Source: Flavobacterium limi (GTDB lineage: Bacteria; Bacteroidota; Bacteroidia; Flavobacteriales; Flavobacteriaceae). Taken from it: a stretch of 64,000 nucleotides of DNA. Made by a program: the position numbers and the translations under genes. The stretch spans positions 124,001 to 188,000 of the forward strand of contig NZ_JAADZV010000005.1 of NCBI RefSeq assembly GCF_010645075.1. Reading direction: 5' to 3'. The first letter of the stretch is position 1. Each line of letters begins with the position of its first letter. A model generated the notes under the pieces. The model saw nothing but the letters and a program-made list of their open reading frames with translations, made no database searches and had not been told where the DNA came from. Below, piece after piece: positions 54,405 to 62,126 of the stretch.

Positions 54405-55094
54405 TTACAACTGTTTTTTCATTGAACCGCAGCTTAGCATTTTTGAACCGTAATATGGGTTTTTAATCTCTTTTGTTTCACTGATCCAGATAGCCCCTTT
54501 CCCTGCATCATACATAGGGCAGAAATCCTGATACAATTTTTGTTCTGACTTGAAAGATTTTATCAAATCATTCATGTCTTTACTGAGCATGGCGAAATGC
54601 TCTCTTTGGTGTTCAATATTTCCATCATTAGCTCCAATATGTTGGGTATGTTCTTTAGCATCATCAGCAATATCAAGATATTCGGCTCTTAATTTGGAAT
54701 CAATTGAATTGGGATTTACACTATTAAAAACGGTGAACAATGTATTTGCGGCATTCGCAGCTCCTTTTGTATCATCTTTGGTTAATGCATTTTTTAGAGA
54801 CAGGTAATTATTAACGATTTCGTTAATAGAAAATGTTGCCTGAGCAGCCTGGGTTGTTTTTACTTCTGCGTTTTTTTCAGTAGTAGTTTGCTTTACTGGC
54901 TCGGTTAATTCCATTGCGCACTTGGAGCATTTGTCTCCTTTTTTTCCTGTAACTTCAGGATGCATGGAACAGGCATACAATTGTGATGCTGTTTCTGTTG
55001 CTTCAGAGGTAGTTGTTGCCGCTTCGGTGTTTTTTTGGTTACAGGAAACCATTACTAATGCCATTGCTATAGTGGAAAGAATTACATTTTTCAT
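54405..55094 (-). CDS. DUF3347 lipoprotein with N-terminal HMBD-like domain
   Basis: This 229-residue lipoprotein (start MKNVILSTIAMA at 55094, lipobox MVSC) has an HMBD-like module (YACSMHPEVTGKKGDKCSKC) joined to a DUF3347 domain with FCPMYDAGKGAIWISETKEI and NPYYGSKMLSCGS. The alternative longer frame would overlap the neighbour. It links a metal-binding ribbon and the DUF3347 copper-like motif in one protein. Together with 46366 and 55124 it shows domain shuffling of this module. Confidence 0.87.
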   Translation of the reverse strand: MKNVILSTIAMALVMVSCNQKNTEAATTTSEATETASQLYACSMHPEVTGKKGDKCSKCAMELTEPVKQTTTEKNAEVKTTQAAQATFSINEIVNNYLSLKNALTKDDTKGAANAANTLFTVFNSVNPNSIDSKLRAEYLDIADDAKEHTQHIGANDGNIEHQREHFAMLSKDMNDLIKSFKSEQKLYQDFCPMYDAGKGAIWISETKEIKNPYYGSKMLSCGSMKKQL

Positions 55095-55123
55095 TTTTAT
55101 TGTTTTTATTTTTTTTTGATTGA

Positions 55124-55978
55124 TTATTTGATTGTTTCTATAGTTGATCCACAGCTTAACATCTGGGAGCCGTAATACGGATTCTTGATACCGCTTTCTT
55201 TGCTGAGCCAATTCGCATCAACCATTGGGCAATGGTTATAATAAACCGGTTGTGGCTGATTGGCAGTTTTTATAAGATCGTAAGTGCTTTTCGATAAGTT
55301 TTTGAAGGATTCTCTTTGTTTTTTAATATCCTGGGTCTCAGAAATATTTTTTGCATCCGTAGCTAAGCTTTTCATTACATTCATCCATGTAGTATGCTCT
55401 TTGGGCTTTAGCTTGTCCATTTCAACAGCATTGATCGCATTAAGAAGCTCTTTGGATTTCATTTTGGCAGTTGTAGCATCTGTTTTCACCAAAGCATCTT
55501 TTAGCTCAAAGTAGTTGTCGAAAATGGCTTTAAAGGGACTGTCTTGTTGTGCATCTGGAAGAACTGCGGTTGTATGCTGGGAATGATCCATTTTCTCCAT
55601 ATCCATTTTTGATTCTTTCATTGGGACAGCCATCTTATTTGTTCTTTCATATTGGCAGCATTTTGGAAGTTTTGCATAAGCATCACCAGGAGATAAGAAT
55701 TGCTCGCTGTCGTATCCCGCTAAGGCGATTCGTTTTAGGATCTCATCTTGATTTGTTTTCTTCTGGTCGTAGGTAATTGCCGCAATTTTGGTGTTTTCAT
55801 CCCAGTTTACCGATGCGATGTTTTTGATGTTTCCTGCTTTTTCAATAGCAGTTTTGCACATTAGACAATTACCATAAATTTTTGTGGTTACGGTTTTTGC
55901 ATTTTTTATAGGTGCACCAAAACTTATGGCTGATAACAATATAGTAATTGCCATCAATGCTTTTTTGATTGTTTTCAT
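55124..55978 (-). CDS. HMA-like plus DUF3347 exported protein
   Basis: This 284-residue exported protein (start MKTIKKALMAIT at 55978, signal peptide to GAP) has an HMA-like domain with a CxxC site (IYGNCLMCKTAIEKAG) and a C-terminal DUF3347 domain (YNHCPMVDANWLSKE, NPYYGSQMLSCGS). The HMA part is like a secreted copper chaperone. The linker is Met/His-rich (MKESKMDMEKMDHSQHTT). It is the second gene of the copper operon after the small Cys-rich protein. Delivery of Cu to the Cus system is inferred. Confidence 0.87.
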   Translation of the reverse strand: MKTIKKALMAITILLSAISFGAPIKNAKTVTTKIYGNCLMCKTAIEKAGNIKNIASVNWDENTKIAAITYDQKKTNQDEILKRIALAGYDSEQFLSPGDAYAKLPKCCQYERTNKMAVPMKESKMDMEKMDHSQHTTAVLPDAQQDSPFKAIFDNYFELKDALVKTDATTAKMKSKELLNAINAVEMDKLKPKEHTTWMNVMKSLATDAKNISETQDIKKQRESFKNLSKSTYDLIKTANQPQPVYYNHCPMVDANWLSKESGIKNPYYGSQMLSCGSTIETIK

Positions 55979-56127
55979 TTTAAAATATTTGAAGTGGATA
56001 AAGCCTTTGAGAATTAAGCGTATAGGCGAAGTGCATAGACTACATTCTATAAAAGCAAAAAATAAAAAGTAATGAAGCGCAAAGGGCTTCCTTTTTTGAC
56101 ACACTTATGGCTGTCAAAAATGGTGTT

Positions 56128-56496
56128 TTAGCTTATTTTAGGAATAAGCCAGATGGAATAGAAACCCGATAAAGGTGAGGTTTGGGAATCGGAAAATTTT
56201 TGTTTTTGAGAAAAAACACTTATGACATTGTTTTTGAATTCCAGCTCGCTTGTAAAACAGATGCCTCCATTACAAACCGAAGCACAGCTGCACATCGAAT
56301 GTCCGCATTTTCCACCGCAGCCATCATGTTCTTTGCTGCCTGAATGATTTGTTTTGGAACAGCAATTATCATTATCAGCATTAGGGCCTTTTTTGGTACA
56401 GGAATGATTTACCACAATTTTTTCACATGCAAAAGTCACTGCCGGCTTTAAAAATAAGCCCAGCATAACAATTAATATGAGGTGAAATCTGTTCAT
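56128..56496 (-). CDS. Small secreted Cys-rich protein with IWLIP tail (fourth copy, head of Cus operon)
   Basis: This 122-residue protein has a signal peptide (about 1-23) and a Cys/His-rich middle (NHSCTKKG, CCSKTNHSGSKEHDGCGGKC, GHSMCSCASVC). It ends with SIWLIPKIS, a divergent form of the IWQPP tail. It stands at the start of the long copper operon, 24 bases after a TAnnTTTG box on the minus strand. It is longer and more Cys-rich than the other copies. A periplasmic Cu-binding role is inferred. Confidence 0.75.
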   Translation of the reverse strand: MNRFHLILIVMLGLFLKPAVTFACEKIVVNHSCTKKGPNADNDNCCSKTNHSGSKEHDGCGGKCGHSMCSCASVCNGGICFTSELEFKNNVISVFSQKQKFSDSQTSPLSGFYSIWLIPKIS

Positions 56497-56515
56497 GTAA
56501 AAAATTTAATGAAAA

Positions 56516-56549
56516 CAAAAATACTTATATTATCTTATATTTTAACAAA
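56516..56549 (-). promoter_or_regulatory. Candidate promoter of the copper operon
   Basis: On the minus strand, TATTTTTG (56516-56523) fits TAnnTTTG, and TTTG at 56546-56549 gives a -33 box with a 22-base spacer. This is inside the 17-23-base range known for Flavobacterium. It lies 20 bases before the start of the Cys-rich protein, the first gene of the operon. Confidence 0.6.
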
Positions 56550-56719
56550 AAAAATGTTAAAAAGCGCAGTTCTGCAGCGGCAAAATTATACTGGATCGGT
56601 TAACCTGTTGTACTGCTCATACTCTTGCTAAGGCAATAAGAGGCGCTTTGCTATTTGGGTTAGGGTAAAGGCAATACGTTCAATGAATCTTTTATTGACT
56701 TATATGCCCCATATAAATA

Positions 56720-56938
56720 TTATCCGTTTATTTTCTCCTTATGATATTCCTCGAGCCATTTTTCCATTTTTTGCAATAGCTGGATTTCTTTAGGGTTGCC
56801 AGCCGGATCTAAAAGGCCCGTTATGGTCCTTTTGTAATTGAATTTCTTGTCCTCAAAAAGGCAGGTGAACTTAGGGAATTCATTGTGGGAGACAAGCCAT
56901 TTGTTCTGATCGGTATTTGTAATTGTAAATTTTTTCAT
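56720..56938 (-). CDS. Unrecognised 72-residue protein
   Basis: This small acidic/basic soluble protein starts at MKKFTITNTDQNKWL (56938) and has a beta-rich N-terminus. A helical C-terminus ends KWLEEYHKEKING. A longer frame to 57043 is possible but adds a low-complexity lead. It stands alone between the copper operon and the folded region upstream of ssb, and I recognise no domain. It may belong to the mobile-element part. Confidence 0.5.
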   Translation of the reverse strand: MKKFTITNTDQNKWLVSHNEFPKFTCLFEDKKFNYKRTITGLLDPAGNPKEIQLLQKMEKWLEEYHKEKING

Positions 56939-57659
56939 TTCTAATAATCTCCCCAAAGCTGCCTGCAGGCAAGATTGCTTTTTTTTTAGGTTTTTGCTGC
57001 TGGATATAAGCGTAAAATTAGCGTATTTATTGCAGTGGTTCAAGTATCTGTTTCAGATCGGGATATTTTTTCATGCCCTTTAGTATTCGTTGATGCAGCC
57101 TGATTAATATTAAAGACGGCAGACTAATGTTAGGCCTTATGTTGCAAGTAGCATTTACTTGATAAGCCTATGGGTTTCATAAGAGTTAATTCACCCGGGT
57201 GCTTACTGCTTTTCTTCAGGGCTATCTTTATCCATACTATCCCAATTGCTTCCCTTTTCTTTTTACCCGAGACCCGGTATGCTTTTGTTTTATTTCAGGA
57301 GCAAAGGTAGTCCGTGTCCATAAGCCAAAGCAAGGCCGGGCCTTTCAGGTCTTACTGAAAAATCTCCACCCGTCCGGGTTGTATTTTTCAGCAGAGCCTT
57401 GCTTTTGCCGGACACTCACCTTTTTACGCTCATGAAACAAAACATAGCATACTCCGGCTCTTTAGACGAATAAAAAAAAATGTCAGAAATGAAAATTGAA
57501 ATATTGAAAACAGCAATGATGAAACAAAACAGCGCCTCCTCTCATTGCCGAATAAATTTCAAAAAAAATTAAAAAAAAGCAACAGGTAAAAAGTAAAAGG
57601 CGGGCGGAAAAAAAAGGCAGGCGAAAAAAAAATAGTAAAAATTTTTAAAATTAGAAATC
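56939..57659. other. 721-base non-coding region with strong secondary structure
   Basis: There is no convincing gene. It holds the nested inverted repeat at 57314-57415 (listed separately) and G+C-rich, purine-biased segments (AAAAGGCGGGCGGA and AAAAAAGGCAGGCG) just before ssb. Small open frames over the hairpins follow the base pairing and are not accepted as genes. This is a candidate leading-region promoter or origin for the ssb operon. Confidence 0.6.
57314..57415 (+). repeat. Nested four-stem inverted repeat upstream of ssb
   Basis: Four perfectly matched stems are nested: GTGTCC/GGACAC (57314-57319 with 57410-57415), AAAGCAAGGC/GCCTTGCTTT (57327-57336 with 57396-57405), CTGAAAAAT/ATTTTTCAG (57355-57363 with 57383-57391), and apical ACCCG/CGGGT (57368-57372 with 57375-57379). 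A competing stem TTTCAG/CTGAAA (57343-57348 with 57355-57360) would break the third one. The 102-base element could be a single-stranded-DNA promoter, an origin or a switching RNA. The structure is clear; the role is unknown. Confidence 0.75.
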
Positions 57660-58070
57660 ATGAACATTACAGCAAGAGTGACAAAAGATGCGCAGGTTCG
57701 CACATTGTCAGACAACAGACAGGTAGTCAATTTTTCAGTAGCCATCAACGACAGCTACAAAAACAGACAGGGCGACAAGGTAGAGCAGACCACCTTTTTT
57801 GAGTGCGCCTACTGGATCAGTCCCAAGGTAGCAACCATACTGACCAGAGGCACGGTGGTGGAACTCACAGGAAGGGTAAGCGCAAGGGCATGGACGGGAA
57901 ATGACGGGGAACCCCGTGCAGGGCTTAATTTCAACGCATCGAACATCAAACTGCACGGGGGCGGGAAGAAATCCGAAGGCGCGCAGGTTGTAAAAACTGG
58001 GCAGACTTCCGAGCAGGGAGAAAATAAAAAGGTCACTGCAAAAGAGCCCGAGGACGACATGCCATTTTAG
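57660..58070 (+). CDS. ssb: Single-stranded DNA-binding protein
   Basis: This 136-residue SSB has an OB-fold (MNITARVTKDAQVRTLSDNR to VELTGRVSARAWTGNDG) and a short disordered linker. The canonical acidic tail, EPEDDMPF, recruits repair proteins. Length is on the short side, as in mobile-element-borne SSBs. It is the first gene after the folded region and is followed by the DUF932 gene by 65 bases. SSB is expected early in DNA transfer or replication of the element. Confidence 0.95.
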   Translation: MNITARVTKDAQVRTLSDNRQVVNFSVAINDSYKNRQGDKVEQTTFFECAYWISPKVATILTRGTVVELTGRVSARAWTGNDGEPRAGLNFNASNIKLHGGGKKSEGAQVVKTGQTSEQGENKKVTAKEPEDDMPF

Positions 58071-58135
58071 AGGCAAAACCCACGATAACTAAAAAGCTTT
58101 ATCCAATCATATTATAAATTTTAAAATCAAATATC

Positions 58136-59209
58136 ATGGCACATAATATCAATTACAACAGTCAAACAGGAAATTATTCTTTTTTCAGCGTGAAAGAGAA
58201 AGCATGGCACGGGCTTGGGCAGATCGTGGAGCAGTACCCGACAAGTGCCGAAGCCATAGCGCACGCTGGGCTTGATTACGAGGTGGCTAAAAGCCCGCTT
58301 TACACCAAGGCTTCGGGCATTGTCCCGCCTGCGGGCGGTATCGTACCGGAAAACAGCGAACTGGCAGTCCCTGACTGTTTTGCCACCGTGCGCACCGATA
58401 ATAATGCGGTACTGGGCGTTGTAGGGAAAGACTACCATATCGTACAAAACCGTGAAGCGTTCCGTTTCTTTGATGCCATTGTAGGCGGTGGCGACGGCAT
58501 ACTGTATGAAACCGCGGGGGCGCTCGGGCAGGGAGAGCGCATTTTCATCACAGCCAAACTCCCTGACTATATCCGTGTGGGCAAAGGGGATGACGTGACC
58601 GAAAAATATATTTTTCTGACCACCTCCCACGACGGGAGCGGAAGCATCACAGCAGCTTTTACGCCCATCCGCATCGTATGCCAAAATACGCTGAACGCAT
58701 CGCTTCGCTCCATGAGCAACGTGGTGCGCATCCGCCACACCTCAGGGGCAAAACAGCGCCTTGATGATGCCCACAAAGTCATGGGACTGGCGGACACGCT
58801 GACCACGCAGTTGGAAGGCATTTTCAATGAGTGGGCAAAAGTAAGGGTAAGCGATAGCGAGGTTAAAAAGCTTATCCAACTGGCACTATGCCCGAATAAG
58901 GAAACTTTGGATTTAATCAAAAAAGGGGCCGAGCAGGACGTTTCAACCGTCTTTAAAAATACCGTAGAGGATGCTTTTGCCTACGCAATGGCAAGCGAAT
59001 CACAGCAGATGGAGACTACAAAAGGCACGCTTTTCGGGGCTTACAATGCCGTGACGGGCTACTATCAGAATGTACGAAAATATAAAGATGAGCAGGCCAA
59101 ACTGCAGTCCATTGTCATGGGGGGCACAGCCCAGGAAAAAGCCCAAAAGGCATTTGATTTATGTACGGCTTTTGAAAAAAGCGGAACGGAAATCCTTAAC
59201 CTTAACTAG
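58136..59209 (+). CDS. DUF932 / phage-plasmid-like protein (TIGR03299 type)
   Basis: This 357-residue soluble protein starts with MAHNINYNSQTGNYSFFSVK and has the family segments WHGLGQIVEQYPTSAEAIA and GKDYHIVQNREAFRFFDAIV. It continues with TTSHDGSGSITAAFTPIRIVC and ends with KSGTEILNLN. The family is common on plasmids and ICEs next to ssb and PRTRC genes. Its biochemical role is not established. DNA-binding or replication support is inferred from neighbours. G+C is higher than in the metal region. Confidence 0.88.
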   Translation: MAHNINYNSQTGNYSFFSVKEKAWHGLGQIVEQYPTSAEAIAHAGLDYEVAKSPLYTKASGIVPPAGGIVPENSELAVPDCFATVRTDNNAVLGVVGKDYHIVQNREAFRFFDAIVGGGDGILYETAGALGQGERIFITAKLPDYIRVGKGDDVTEKYIFLTTSHDGSGSITAAFTPIRIVCQNTLNASLRSMSNVVRIRHTSGAKQRLDDAHKVMGLADTLTTQLEGIFNEWAKVRVSDSEVKKLIQLALCPNKETLDLIKKGAEQDVSTVFKNTVEDAFAYAMASESQQMETTKGTLFGAYNAVTGYYQNVRKYKDEQAKLQSIVMGGTAQEKAQKAFDLCTAFEKSGTEILNLN

Positions 59210-59218
59210 AACCTTTCA

Positions 59219-59247
59219 GGCGGTCGCCTTACGGGGCGACTGCTTTA
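59219..59247 (+). terminator. Hairpin after the DUF932 gene
   Basis: A 10-bp stem (59219-59228 with 59235-59244, containing GTCGCC/GGCGAC and two G-T wobbles) is followed by TTT. It lies 9 bases after the DUF932 stop and may attenuate transcription before the PRTRC genes. Confidence 0.55.
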
Positions 59248-59326
59248 AAAACGACAGGGATATAAGCGCATTTATAGCCCTGCATATAGAAAGGATGCAA
59301 CAAAAAACATTTTAACATTTACAGCA

Positions 59327-59977
59327 ATGAACACCAATTTTTTTAATCAGGTAGCGCAGTTGCAGGTCACAGGTGATTTGCACATAACAATAGCTAAGGG
59401 CGCAGAAAACAGGCTTATCGTACTGGTCATGCTTCAAAACGAGAATTGCACCGACAGCGCCAAGCACAGCATACCGCCCCTGAACCTTACAGGAACAGCG
59501 GAAGAGCTTGACCACGGTTTTTTTGAAAATATAACCATTCCCATGCAGACCGCCTCAGGACTGATGGTTGATATGGAAGGCTATATGAAAAAGTTGGAAG
59601 CCACCAAAAAACAGTCGGCAATGCAGAAGGAAAAAGCCGACAGCCAAAAAAAGGAAACCGATGCCAAAGACAAAAAGTATACGGATGCCATGGCAAAAGC
59701 CGACGAACTGGAAAAAGACGGCAAATTCCGTGAGGCATGGATAAAAGTGCCTGAAATACACGAGTTCCCCTTTAAGGCGGAGGAGATACGCAGACGCAAA
59801 TCCGAACTTTCGGCACAGTTTGCGCCCGACCTTTTCGGCAGTACAGCGCAGAAGTCCGCACCCGAACCGCCCCGAGAGGCACTTTTTCCACACTATCCCG
59901 ATGAGGTCGAAGACCCCGAAACAGAAGGGGAAGAAACAGAATACTGGGAGGACGACCCCGAAGAGCAGGGATATTAA
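59327..59977 (+). CDS. PRTRC system protein E
   Basis: This 216-residue protein has the family start MNTNFFNQVAQLQVTGDLHI and IVLVMLQNENCTDSAKHSIPPLNLTGTAEELDHGFF. A charged coiled coil follows (about residues 88-130, KKQSAMQKEKADSQKKETDA), and the tail is acidic and proline-rich. It is the first gene of the PRTRC cassette, followed after 17 bases by protein C. PRTRC genes are known as a conserved set on plasmids and ICEs. The role of E is not known. Confidence 0.88.
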   Translation: MNTNFFNQVAQLQVTGDLHITIAKGAENRLIVLVMLQNENCTDSAKHSIPPLNLTGTAEELDHGFFENITIPMQTASGLMVDMEGYMKKLEATKKQSAMQKEKADSQKKETDAKDKKYTDAMAKADELEKDGKFREAWIKVPEIHEFPFKAEEIRRRKSELSAQFAPDLFGSTAQKSAPEPPREALFPHYPDEVEDPETEGEETEYWEDDPEEQGY

Positions 59978-59994
59978 TCTAAAAAACGGAAATC

Positions 59995-60213
59995 ATGTTA
60001 TTAGCGACACAATTACAGCGGGTATTTATACTCAAAGACAAGGGGCAGGAAATCAGGCTTTCAGACCCTGAACCGAGATGGAGTACCGAGGCGGTACTGC
60101 ACTTTTATGCACCGACCTATCCGATTTTGACTACCGCCAAAGTCTCAGCCCCTGCCATCAGGGACGATGCGGTCGAATACCGATTTGAAACGATAATGGG
60201 GACAAAAGGCTAA
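59995..60213 (+). CDS. PRTRC system protein C (ubiquitin-like)
   Basis: This 72-residue protein has a beta-grasp pattern: MLLATQLQRVFILKDKGQEI, LHFYAPTYPILTTAKVSAP and VEYRFETIMGTKG. Its C-terminus is Gly, a feature of ubiquitin-like proteins activated by ThiF/E1 enzymes, and a ThiF-family enzyme is encoded in the same cassette. The family is recognised as PRTRC protein C. Whether the terminal Gly is adenylated or conjugated here is unknown. The gene is 17 bases after E and 16 before the next. Confidence 0.88.
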   Translation: MLLATQLQRVFILKDKGQEIRLSDPEPRWSTEAVLHFYAPTYPILTTAKVSAPAIRDDAVEYRFETIMGTKG

Positions 60214-60229
60214 TCAAAATTTAAATGCC

Positions 60230-61414
60230 ATGAATCATGCAAACGACAATTATTTCAGGGACAGTAAAACTGCCCGCGCAAAAAAGACAAAAACAGCTTC
60301 ATGCACAGCTCAGCGGGTTTATGCATTGGATGCAAAGACCCAAAGACTTGGGAGAGGTGCAGAAAGACAAATGCCTCTCAGTTCCTGCGCAGATGCTACC
60401 GATGGTTTTCTAAAGGTTTCTTTCCTGCCTAAACTCTATCAGGGCGAAACGGCACGGGCTTGTCAGGAGTCTGTAAAAATGCAGTCTGATTTTTATGCCT
60501 CCCTTGACCGTCTTACGGCACATTATGGTGTTCCGCCAATGCCGACCCGTCATTTGGAATATCCCTATAATATGGCACTCGCTGTATGGGATTTGGAGCA
60601 GAAGCTGAAAAACAACTTTATTAACTTTCAGGAAATAAAGGTATTTCAGGACGACTTTAAAACGTATTTGGTCAGCGAGGAAAAATTCAATACAGGCACA
60701 ACCCTGTATTATATCCCGACCCATCCGATTTATCAGATGCTCAAAGACCCTGAGCGCAAAAAAAATGCGCAACTGCTTCTCTCGGTCTGCTCTTATCTGT
60801 ACCATATTGCAGGGATTCCATACTACAGGGAGCAGGGCAGTTACCTGTATTGGCTCTATGAAATGCACAGGGAATGGACGGAAGAGGAACAGGAAAGGGA
60901 AGAAAACGAGAGGTATATTCGGGAGTTTGACAAGGAGGAATTTATCGGGGACTGTATGGGAGGCAAGATTTTCAGCTCCATGAACCTGCATTTTTTTGAA
61001 AGACGTCTGAACGGTTTTAAAAGCCGTGATGCCTTTGATAAGCAGTGTTTGGATATTGCCAAAAAAGCTTCTGCTTTATACAGCGACTACCCGAACGAAA
61101 GCATTTTTCGGAATGCACTCATGTACGAAGAGGATGAGGATGAAGATACGGAAACCGAGAGCATTGGCATGGAAAAGTACATTTCCTTTATTTCCGATAC
61201 CAAAGGATGGCTCTATGAAAGTATTGAAGAGAGCATCAACAATGAATTTAACGAGTACGGTTCTATGGATGAGCCAACAATTGTAAAAACCTTTGACGGG
61301 CAGGAACTGACCCAAAGCAGTCTTGATTTTGAAAGCCGGCTGTTTGCCCTTTTGGATGATCTCTGCGAATTATTGTATCACTACACACCACTGCAAGATG
61401 AACACTTTAACTGA
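60230..61414 (+). CDS. Unrecognised 394-residue PRTRC-cassette protein (possible PRTRC protein F)
   Basis: This soluble protein starts at MNHANDNYFRDSK and has aromatic and acidic segments (LEYPYNMALAVWDLEQKLKN, TTLYYIPTHPIYQMLKDPER). A Glu-rich stretch (TEEEQEREENERYIREFDKE) and an acidic EEDEDEDTETES follow. It sits between PRTRC C and B. The position and size fit PRTRC protein F, but I do not see a decisive motif. It ends by overlapping the B gene by 17 bases, so it is in the same operon. Confidence 0.7.
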   Translation: MNHANDNYFRDSKTARAKKTKTASCTAQRVYALDAKTQRLGRGAERQMPLSSCADATDGFLKVSFLPKLYQGETARACQESVKMQSDFYASLDRLTAHYGVPPMPTRHLEYPYNMALAVWDLEQKLKNNFINFQEIKVFQDDFKTYLVSEEKFNTGTTLYYIPTHPIYQMLKDPERKKNAQLLLSVCSYLYHIAGIPYYREQGSYLYWLYEMHREWTEEEQEREENERYIREFDKEEFIGDCMGGKIFSSMNLHFFERRLNGFKSRDAFDKQCLDIAKKASALYSDYPNESIFRNALMYEEDEDEDTETESIGMEKYISFISDTKGWLYESIEESINNEFNEYGSMDEPTIVKTFDGQELTQSSLDFESRLFALLDDLCELLYHYTPLQDEHFN

Positions 61415-62126
61415 TATAACCCAAGTTTTCGGGACACTCTACCACCCGAAATCCGCCCTTGTTTTTTATGAATCACAAGGAGCGCAGAAAGATATTTACG
61501 TCGAGCATTTCGATATGGACAAAAACGGCACGCCCATCAATGCGCACCCGCTCACAGAGCGTGAAGCCGAAGCGCTTGCAAAGGCGCTTGTAACGGAAAA
61601 GCAAAAGCAGACCGCCTTTTTAAAATCGGGCGGGATTCTGCCGACAAAAATCCTGCACATCAATCCAAGCAGGGACAAAGGTGCCGTGATATGGTACACC
61701 AAATCCCAAAAAAGACCGCTTTATTTTATAGAATCTCTTGGCATTCCGTGCCGAGCAGCGTATGTTCCGCCCATGGTCTGGCAGGCTACCAAAAACAGCC
61801 TTAAGGTCTTTGCGCTTTCGGGCAATAAAAGACCCACCGAAAAAACACCGCTTTACTGCGCCCCGTTTTTCAATATCTACGAGGACGGCAGGGTCTGTAT
61901 GGGTTCGGTCAATATCAGCATTGCCGAATCTGCCTGCGTGGAAGACTTCACAAAGGCGTGGGAAGATTATTTTTTCAACAGTTATTTCAGCCATTTAATG
62001 GGCGAGGTAAGTCCCGTAAAAGGAAACTGCGTGAGCCTTTGGAAAGACCTTGTTCTCTCAGTCAGACCCTTTCCGACAGCCCTTTTGAAAGCCAATAACA
62101 AAACACTTAAAAACCTATTGTCATGA
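61398..62126 (+). CDS. PRTRC system protein B
   Basis: This 242-residue protein starts at MNTLTDITQVFG (61398); the upstream ATG at 61323 lies inside the preceding gene. The family motifs are LYHPKSALVFYESQGAQKDI, GILPTKILHINPSRDKGAVI and YCAPFFNIYEDGRVCMGSVN, ending FPTALLKANN. The stop overlaps the ThiF start by 4 bases. Protein B is a signature member of PRTRC cassettes, with no known catalytic site. Confidence 0.9.
   Translation: MNTLTDITQVFGTLYHPKSALVFYESQGAQKDIYVEHFDMDKNGTPINAHPLTEREAEALAKALVTEKQKQTAFLKSGGILPTKILHINPSRDKGAVIWYTKSQKRPLYFIESLGIPCRAAYVPPMVWQATKNSLKVFALSGNKRPTEKTPLYCAPFFNIYEDGRVCMGSVNISIAESACVEDFTKAWEDYFFNSYFSHLMGEVSPVKGNCVSLWKDLVLSVRPFPTALLKANNKTLKNLLS

Noticed and set aside
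57199..57435. A 78-residue plus-strand protein over the hairpin region
   Set aside because: The frame simply follows the nested inverted repeats, has no ribosome site or domain and is better explained by the secondary structure.
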